Shown: positions 57,018-64,000 of the stretch, piece by piece
How the letters are laid out: every line of letters starts with the position of its first letter
Numbering within the stretch: position 1 is the first letter of the stretch
Assembly (NCBI GenBank): GCA_026004015.1
Contig: BPIH01000003.1
Span: 62,001 to 126,000 of the forward strand
DNA: 64,000 bases
Direction: 5' to 3'
DNA from: Chloroflexota bacterium
GTDB taxonomy: Bacteria > Chloroflexota > Limnocylindria > Limnocylindrales > CSP1-4
The notes under the pieces: generated by a model
Told to the model about the DNA's origin: nothing
Database searches by the model: none
Seen by the model: only the letters and a program-made list of their open reading frames with translations
Program-made: the position numbers and the translations under genes

Positions 57018-58564
57018 TCAGAGGGGGATGTTGCCATGCTTCTTGCGGGGGTTCGTGTCGCGCTTGTCGGCGAGGACCTCGAGGGCTCGAACGAGCCGCC
57101 CTCGGGTCTCGGAGGGTCGGATGACCTCGTCGATGTAGCCGCGGGCCGCCGCCACGTACGGGTTGTTGAACTCGGCCTCGTACTCGGCCACGAGCCGCGC
57201 CCTCGTCGCCTCGGGATCCGGGGAGCGGGCGATCTCGTCGCGGAAGATGATGTTGACGGCCCCCTCGGCCCCCATGACGGCGATTTCGGCCGTCGGCCAG
57301 GCGAAGTTGAGATCCCCCCGGATGTGCTTGCTGCTCATGACGTCGTAGGCACCCCCGTACGCCTTCCGGGTGATGACGGTCACCTTCGGGACCGTCGCCT
57401 CGCAGTAGGCGTACAGGAGCTTTGCGCCATGGCGAATGATCCCACCGTGCTCCTGGGCGACGCCCGGGAGGAAGCCGGGCACGTCGACGAAGGTGACGAG
57501 GGGGACGTTGAAGCAGTCGCAGGTCCGGACGAAGCGGGCCGCCTTCACGGAGGCGTCGATGTCGAGGGCGCCGGCCAGGACCGACGGCTGCTGGGCGACG
57601 ATGCCGACGCTCCGGCCGCCGAGTCGAGCGAAGCCGATGATGATGTTCTGGGCCCAGGCGGGCTGGATCTCGAGGAAGACGCCGTCGTCGACGACCCGGC
57701 CGATGACGGTCCGCATGTCGTAGGGCTTCCGCGGATCCTCGGGCACGATCTCGTCGAGGAGCGGGTCGGCCCGATCGGGCGGGTCGTCGGTGGCGACGAT
57801 GGGCGGGTCGTCGAGATTGTTCTGGGGGAGATACGAAAGGATGCGGCGAACGAGCTCGAGGGCGCTCGCCTCGTCGGGAGCGGCGAGGTGAGCGACGCCG
57901 CTCTTCGTCGTGTGGGTCGTCGCGCCGCCGAGGTACTCGCTGTCGACGTCCTCGTGGGTCACGGTTCGGACGACGTTCGGGCCGGTCACGAACATGTAGC
58001 TCGTCCCTTCGACCATGATGGTGAAATCGGTCATGGCCGGCGAGTAGACGGCGCCGCCGGCGCAGGGACCCATGATGACCGACAGCTGGGGGACGACGCC
58101 GGAGGCGAGGACGTTGCGGAGGAAGATCTCGGCGTAGCCGCCGAGGGAGGCGACCCCCTCCTGGATACGCGCCCCGCCCGAGTCGTTGAGGCCGATGATC
58201 GGCGCCCCGACCTTCATGGCAAGATCCATGATCTTGCAGATCTTCTCGGCGTAGGCCTCGGACAGGGATCCGCCGAAGACGGTGAAGTCCTGGCTGAAGA
58301 CGAAGACGAGGCGGCCGTCGATGGTCCCGTGTCCGGTCACGACGCCGTCGCCGAGGATCCGCTCCATCTCGAAGCTCGTCGTTCGGTGGGTGACGAAGGC
58401 GTCGAGCTCGACGAAGGAGTCCGGATCGAGGAGAAGCTCGAGCCGCTCCCGGGCGGTCAGCTTGCCGGCCGCGTGCTGGCGGTCGATCCGCTCCTGACCG
58501 CCGCCGAGCCGCGCCTGGGCCCGCAGTCGCTCGAGGAGCTCGAGTCGTTCCCGGTTCGTCGGCA
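57018..58564 (-). CDS. Acyl-CoA (propionyl/methylmalonyl-CoA) carboxylase carboxyltransferase subunit
   Basis: [101 protein letters not shown]; probable GTG start at 58564. Confidence 0.95.
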
Positions 58565-58591
58565 CCGCCGTCCTCCCTCGTGTCGGGTTCG

Positions 58592-58612
58592 TCGTGTCCG
58601 TACGCAAAGACA
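58592..58612. promoter_or_regulatory. 21-bp element TCGTGTCCGTACGCAAAGACA, exact copy also inside parB
   Basis: Exact match to 60319-60339; its 16-bp core GTCCGTACGCAAAGAC is 13/16 identical to GTCTTTGCGCAAAGAC at 56912-56927. Confidence 0.6.
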
Positions 58613-58790
58613 GGGCAACATCATAGAGGTCGGCGGCCTCGCCTGGCCGCGCCGGGGGCAGCGGGCGGAGCAGCGCCTGTGAACGTCGCATGGCCGAAGC
58701 GGCACCGAACACCTGGTCCGGAAAACCGACGCGGCACTGACGAGCTCACAGCCGAGCGGCGGACGAGCCACCGACCACCGTCGTCGCCGA

Positions 58791-58833
58791 CATATCCACA
58801 GCAACGGTGAATAAGTCCTCGAAGCTGTGGATA
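58791..58833. promoter_or_regulatory. Cluster of DnaA-box-like sequences upstream of parA
   Basis: ATATCCACA (58791-58799), GGTGAATAA (58805-58813, 2 mismatches), TGTGGATAA (58825-58833, perfect inverse of TTATCCACA). Confidence 0.55.
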
Positions 58834-59008
58834 ACCACGCTGCCCGAGGCCGGCCGGCCTGGGGTAGGATGAGGGCCCGGGGCGAGGTTCGCGCGACGGC
58901 CGACGCGCGACGGCCGAGACGACGAACGTCCGCCTCGACAGCCCCGAGCCCCGGCGGCTGGGGATCGGCAGCGACGTTGGAAGCGACGAGCCACGAGGTG
59001 AGTCCCGG

Positions 59009-59765
<757 letters not shown>

Positions 59766-59779
<14 letters not shown>

Positions 59780-60788
59780 CTTCCGGGCCGCCGCCGCGCG
59801 GCGCCTCTCCGAGGAGCGCGAGCTCTCCCCCGCCATCGTCAGCCTCCTCTCGCCCGAGGGCGCCGGCCGGAAGCAGGGCGTCCGCCTCATCCCCCTCGAT
59901 CGGATCGAGCCGAACCCGGACCAGCCGCGGATGGAGTTCGACGAGGCCTCCCTCGAGGAGCTCGCCGCCTCGATCCGCGAGCACGGTGTCCTCCAGCCGA
60001 TCCTCGTTCGTCCTCGGGAGCAGGGACGCTACCAGCTCGTCGCCGGCGAGCGTCGCTGGCGGGCATCCAAGCGGGCGGGCCTCGACACGATCCCGGCCCT
60101 CATCGAGGAGATCGACGACGACACGGCCCTCGAGATCGCCATCATCGAGAACCTCCAGCGCGAAGATCTCTCGCCCCTGGAAGAGGCGATGCTCTACGAC
60201 CGGATGGTCCGCGAGCACGGCTACTCGATCCGCCGCCTCGCCCAGAAGCTCGGCAAGGACAAGGGCTACCTCGAGAACCGGCTCCGCCTCGCCGACGCGC
60301 CACCCGAGATCAAGGAGCTCGTGTCCGTACGCAAAGACACCCTCAGCCATGCCTACGAGCTCCTGAAGGTCGACGACCCGAAGCGACGGCGGCGCCTGGC
60401 CGAGCAGGTCGCCCGGGGCGAGCTCAGCCTCGTCAAGCTCAAGGAACGGATCGAAGGGATCCGGCGCCGCCGAGCTCCAGCCGGCGACGGGGTCGAGGCT
60501 CCCGCCCCAGCGACGACCCCGGCCGACGGCGGCGACGAGGAGTCGTGGACGGCTCGACCGGCCTCGACGAGCGAGCTCCGGGACGACTCCCTTCTGGCCG
60601 CCAAGCGCCAGCTGGCCGAGGCCGTCGAGGAGCTCGTCGGCGTCCTCCAGAACCCGGCGGTCCTGGCCGAGATCGGCGAGGTGGACCGGGCCAACCTCGC
60701 CAAGTACCTGACCATCGCCAAGCTGAAGCTCGAGAACGCGATCGCCCTCGTCCGGAGCGGGATCCCGTCCGAACATCGCTCGACCTAG
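59766..60788 (+). CDS. parB: Chromosome partitioning protein ParB/Spo0J
   Basis: IPLDRIEPNPDQPRMEFDEASLEELAASIREHGVLQPILVRP...YQLVAGERRWRASKRAGLDTIPALI...ENLQREDLSPLEEAMLYDRMV. Confidence 0.97.
60319..60339. repeat. Second copy of the 21-bp element within parB
   Basis: TCGTGTCCGTACGCAAAGACA, identical to 58592-58612. Confidence 0.9.
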
Positions 60789-60830
60789 CGGGCCCCCATC
60801 GGGGTCAGCGAAGTCCTCCGGGAAGACACG

Positions 60831-60860
60831 AAACGGCCGGCGCCGCTGCGCCGGCCGTTT
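60831..60860. terminator. Intrinsic-terminator-like hairpin between convergent parB and a secreted-protein gene
   Basis: Perfect 13-bp stem AAACGGCCGGCGC/GCGCCGGCCGTTT with 4-nt loop; bidirectional A/T flanks. Confidence 0.75.
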
Positions 60861-60904
60861 CTCGTTGCGGCTCTCGTATCGCCCCAGGGGCGACGTCTTC
60901 GGCC

Positions 60905-61408
60905 CTACGGCCGCCCGACGCCCTCGGGCTTCCCGCCGGTCGGATGGGCGGGCGTCTGCGGCTTCAGGCGACCCCCGTTGGCGACGGCCTCCTCGGGAGC
61001 CGGATCCCCAGGCTCGGCGAGTCCACGGGCGACCGCCGAGACGTAGGCGCCGTGGTTCGCCCAGCCCTCGGGCGTCTCGCCCTGGGCCGCCTCGGAGACC
61101 TTGGCGCCGTGGTTGTCGGGGTGCTCGGAGGGCTCCGGGGACTCGGCAGGCTCTGGCGCCTCCGACGGCTCCGGCGCCGCGGAGGGCTCCGGCGCCGCCG
61201 GTGGGGGCGACGCCGGTGGGACGGTCATGCCGGACGCCTCGCCGGCCGTGGCAAGGCCCTGGTCGGCGGCGGGCGGCGGATCGGCGCCCAGGACGACCCC
61301 CGCCGAGAGGGCGAGGGCGGCGAGGGCGGCGAGGATCGTTCGCGGTCGGTGCACGATGGCGGTTCCTCCCGTCTGGCTCGAAACCCTTCGAGGGTAGGGA
61401 CGGATCAT
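60905..61408 (-). CDS. Hypothetical secreted protein with duplicated NHGAxVSxxA motif
   Basis: Signal-peptide-like TILAALAALALSAGVVLGA; Pro/Glu/Ser linker; NHGAKVSEAAQ and NHGAYVSAVAR. Confidence 0.55.
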   Translation of the reverse strand: MIRPYPRRVSSQTGGTAIVHRPRTILAALAALALSAGVVLGADPPPAADQGLATAGEASGMTVPPASPPPAAPEPSAAPEPSEAPEPAESPEPSEHPDNHGAKVSEAAQGETPEGWANHGAYVSAVARGLAEPGDPAPEEAVANGGRLKPQTPAHPTGGKPEGVGRP

Positions 61409-61546
61409 TCGGCGACACCGACGGATGCCGGCTCACCCTCCGAAACGAACCGCCAGCGGATCCGTTAGGTCCCTGCGGCCTCGATGCCCCGCCCGTGGCG
61501 CCGCCGAGCACCGTCCGGCGCGTCGACCCGTGGGAGCCGGCGCGCC

Positions 61547-62440
61547 TCAGATCGATCCCGTCGCCTGGAGCGCCGCCAGCCAGCCGACGGCGACGAGGGC
61601 GAGGCCGACGGCCTGAACCTCCCAGGCACGCGCCGCGGCCGGGAGACGGAGTCCGACGGCGAGCACCCCGATCCCCGCCGCGACGAGCCCGAGACCGATC
61701 CCTCTCCCACCCCAGACGAGGAGACCGGCGAGGACGGGGCCGAGGGCGGTCGCGTACGCCAGGACCGCCACCCGGTTGCTGGCTGGTCCGAGACGGACGG
61801 CGAGGCTCGTCCGTCCGACCGAGCGGTCGGCCGCGACATCACGACGACCGTTGGCGATGGCCAGACCGAACCCGGCCGGCGCAGCGGCGAGGGCCAGGAG
61901 GATGACGGGCCCGCCGACGGACCCCGCGCCGCCGAACCAGCCGTAGAGGACGAGGAGCGGCAATCCGACGCCGAAGGCCAGCCAGCCGAGGCCCAGGCTC
62001 CGCAGACGAAGGTCGTAGGCGAGGCCGACGGCGAGCCCCACCGCCGCCAGTCCGGCGACGAGGGGGCTGATGGAGGCAGCGAGGCCGAGGCCGCCGATGG
62101 CCGCCCCGGCGGCGAGCATCGTGGCCGACCCTCGCCCGAGGAGACCGAGGGGGAGCGGTTTCCGCCGGCCGGCGGCGCCGTCCCGTTCGGCGTCGACGAG
62201 ATCGTTCGTCGCCCCGATGGCGAGCTGGAGCGCGGTCATGGCCAGCCCCAGCCGGAGGGCGAGGCCGGCCTCGGCGCCGGCGACGAGGGCGATGGCGGCC
62301 GCGGTGAGGCCGTTCAACACCGATGGTCCCGGGTGGCCGACCCAGACGAGCCCGACGGCGCTCCGAAGGAGCCGGGACAGGTCGGTCGATTCGGGCAGGA
62401 GGCCGCGGATCCCCGGCCCGCGGGAGGCTCCGTCCCAGCC
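61547..62440 (-). CDS. UbiA-like prenyltransferase family membrane protein
   Basis: LAIGATNDLVDAERDGAAGRRKPLPLGLLGRGSA (N-D-x-x-D) and further TM segments; start uncertain (ORF 61547..62668). Confidence 0.75.
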   Translation of the reverse strand, partial: GWDGASRGPGIRGLLPESTDLSRLLRSAVGLVWVGHPGPSVLNGLTAAAIALVAGAEAGLALRLGLAMTALQLAIGATNDLVDAERDGAAGRRKPLPLGLLGRGSATMLAAGAAIGGLGLAASISPLVAGLAAVGLAVGLAYDLRLRSLGLGWLAFGVGLPLLVLYGWFGGAGSVGGPVILLALAAAPAGFGLAIANGRRDVAADRSVGRTSLAVRLGPASNRVAVLAYATALGPVLAGLLVWGGRGIGLGLVAAGIGVLAVGLRLPAAARAWEVQAVGLALVAVGWLAALQATGSI

Positions 62441-62444
62441 CGAG

Positions 62445-62810
62445 CTAGACGTACACCAGCTCCTCGAAATTGGCGACGAGGTAGTCGATGAGTCGCTCGC
62501 GGGCGTCCGGCACAAGGGTGCGCAGGCCGGCGACCAGGGCGTACAGGGTGATGGCCGGCACGACGAGCCGTCCGGCCGGATCGCGGCCGACGGTGGCCGG
62601 CGGCCCCCCGCCGGCAGCGAACACCCGTTCGAATTCCCGTTCGCTGAGGCCGGTCGTCCGGAGCACATCCTCGACGACCCGGGCCACGCCGCGCCGGATG
62701 GCGACGTCCCGCATGAGCTCGGCGGCCCAGGCGTCGATCTGGGCGTCGGGTTGCTCGGCGAGGCGGGCTCGGTATTCCTGGGGGCTGGCGGAGAGTCCGG
62801 TGACGGTCAC
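62445..62810 (-). CDS. Hypothetical protein
   Basis: TVTGLSASPQEYRARLAEQPDAQIDAWAAELMRDVAIRRGVARVVEDVLRTTGLSEREFERVFAAGGGPPATVGRDPAGRLVVPAITLYALVAGLRTLV... Confidence 0.5.
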   Translation of the reverse strand: MTVTGLSASPQEYRARLAEQPDAQIDAWAAELMRDVAIRRGVARVVEDVLRTTGLSEREFERVFAAGGGPPATVGRDPAGRLVVPAITLYALVAGLRTLVPDARERLIDYLVANFEELVYV

Positions 62811-62911
62811 AGATTCCTCCCTGGGGACGATGCTGCTCCTCTGGAGTATGCCAGTCCGCCCGCTCGGGCGCGCCCGTACCCAGGGAGCAGTTGCCCCGCC
62901 TCGGGTCGGCC

Positions 62912-63610
62912 TCAAGGTCGCCGACCGCCGGGCCAGTCGTTGAAGAGGTCCGTCAGCCAGCGACCAACGGGTCCCGGGGGCGCCAGGTCGGGGGCGTCGG
63001 CGACGAGTCCGAGGAGCTCGTTCCGGCACGCCTCACTCAGACCGTCGACGGCGGCCCGTCGCGCCGGCCCCCGGGGCGGAACGATCGGTCGTCCGACGCG
63101 GATCCGGACCCGCCGGCCGAGGGCGAGCCAGGTCGTCCCGATGATGGCCACGGGGACGAGGGGGACCCCGGCTCGAATGGCCAGATGGGCAGGACCGTCG
63201 AGGAGGGGCAGGATCTCCCGTTCATGGGCGTGGATCCGGCCCTCGCCGGCGATGGCGAGGCGCTCGCCCCGAGCGAGGATCGCCTCGGCCCGCCGAAGGG
63301 CCGCGAGGGGACGCCCGGGCGGTGCCGGGACGGCGAGCGCCGACAGGGTGATCAGCCGGTTGCGGACCCCCCTCGACATGTCGGCCTCGAGGGGGCCGAA
63401 GAAGTACGTCGTCGGTCGAGACGGCAGAGCGGCGAGGAGGACGATCGGGTCGGCCCAGTTGGCGTGACTGAAGCAGAGGACAGCGCCGCCCGGTGGCAGG
63501 TGCTCGAGCCCTTCCACCCGGACCCGAAGGTAGGCGCGGGTCAGGAGACGAGCAACGAGGCGGGCGAGGGCCTGGCGGAGGCCCGCCCCAGACACCGTCG
63601 CTCGCCGCTT
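62912..63610 (-). CDS. Lysophospholipid acyltransferase family protein (PlsC-like)
   Basis: [41 protein letters not shown]...IAGEGRIHAHEREILPLLDGPAHLAIRAGVPLVPVAIIGTTWLAL (HxxxxD variant). Confidence 0.8.
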   Translation of the reverse strand, partial: KRRATVSGAGLRQALARLVARLLTRAYLRVRVEGLEHLPPGGAVLCFSHANWADPIVLLAALPSRPTTYFFGPLEADMSRGVRNRLITLSALAVPAPPGRPLAALRRAEAILARGERLAIAGEGRIHAHEREILPLLDGPAHLAIRAGVPLVPVAIIGTTWLALGRRVRIRVGRPIVPPRGPARRAAVDGLSEACRNELLGLVADAPDLAPPGPVGRWLTDLFNDWPGGRRP

Positions 63611-64000
63611 CAGTCGCGCGCGGGCATCGCCCGACCGCGTCGCCCGGCCACGGCGGTCGCTGCCGTGCCGGTCTCGGGTACGCCGCGGCCGTCGACGGCG
63701 TCGAGGAGCCGTCGAACGAAGGCGGTGATCCGGTCGGCCTCGGCATCGACACCTCGGAGGACGATGCCCTCGACCTGGAGGCTGACGAACCGATGGCCGC
63801 CCTGGCTCTCGACGGCGAGGTCGCCGATCTGGACCCGCGACCAGCGAACGAGCTTCGCCGCCACCCGCGGCCCCTCCCCGGGGACGCTCACCCGGACGTT
63901 GGCCTCGACGAGGCCAGCGGGCGTCGGGGCGAGGAGGGTCCAGCGAACGCCCGGATCGTCGCCCCAGTGGATCCAGCACTCGGGATCGCGGCCGGCTCCG
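63610..64000 (-). CDS. Hypothetical protein, partial at right edge
   Basis: Open frame continues off the window: WIHWGDDPGVRWTLLAPTPAGLVEANVRVSVPGEGPRVAAKLVRWSRVQIGDLAVESQGGHRFVSLQVEG. Confidence 0.55.
   Translation of the reverse strand, partial: GAGRDPECWIHWGDDPGVRWTLLAPTPAGLVEANVRVSVPGEGPRVAAKLVRWSRVQIGDLAVESQGGHRFVSLQVEGIVLRGVDAEADRITAFVRRLLDAVDGRGVPETGTAATAVAGRRGRAMPARD

Noticed and set aside
57420-57436. GCTTTGCGCCATGGC as another copy of the palindrome
   Set aside because: Shares only the central CTTTGCGC; the second half diverges and it lies inside the carboxyltransferase coding region.
55302-58682. 1126-aa plus-strand ORF opposite carboxylase genes
   Set aside because: Antisense artefact; the minus strand encodes clear biotin carboxylase and carboxyltransferase subunits.

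Overview
GC-rich, mostly minus-strand bacterial chromosome segment. Gene content and style suggest a Chloroflexota-like or otherwise deep-branching lineage; this is inference only. The backbone is housekeeping: a peptide ABC importer (partial at the left edge), an ECF sigma/anti-sigma pair, the glycine cleavage operon (gcvT-H-PA-PB), aconitase, a large dcw cell-division/peptidoglycan cluster (mraZ to ftsZ, about 23.2-41.9 kb), rnpB, a succinate dehydrogenase operon, sucCD, a methylmalonyl-CoA/propionyl-CoA carboxylase block, parAB, and a UbiA-family prenyltransferase. Between acnA and the dcw cluster is an accessory block (15.2-22.7 kb) of ABC-transport modules with small secreted or lipoprotein partners. 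Main leads: (1) a four-gene operon of a small secreted beta/gamma-crystallin-like protein, a small membrane-anchored protein and an ABC exporter, whose best start codon is followed directly by an (AC)10 tract that puts it out of frame, so it is a candidate phase-variable locus; (2) a perfect 18-bp palindrome CGTCTTTGCGCAAAGACG upstream of the pccA-like gene, with a related 21-bp element upstream of the pccB-like gene that recurs exactly inside parB, a candidate operator or divergent parS; (3) a 37-bp partial tandem duplication that appears to have fused murD to ftsW; (4) three 10-bp-spaced AGTGG boxes just downstream of a sigma70-like promoter of mraZ. Many conserved genes (gcvPB, gcvT, acnA, ddl, rsmH, sdhA, sdhB, ABC genes) carry single-base frameshifts, which suggests residual indel errors in the assembly and tempers leads (1) and (3).
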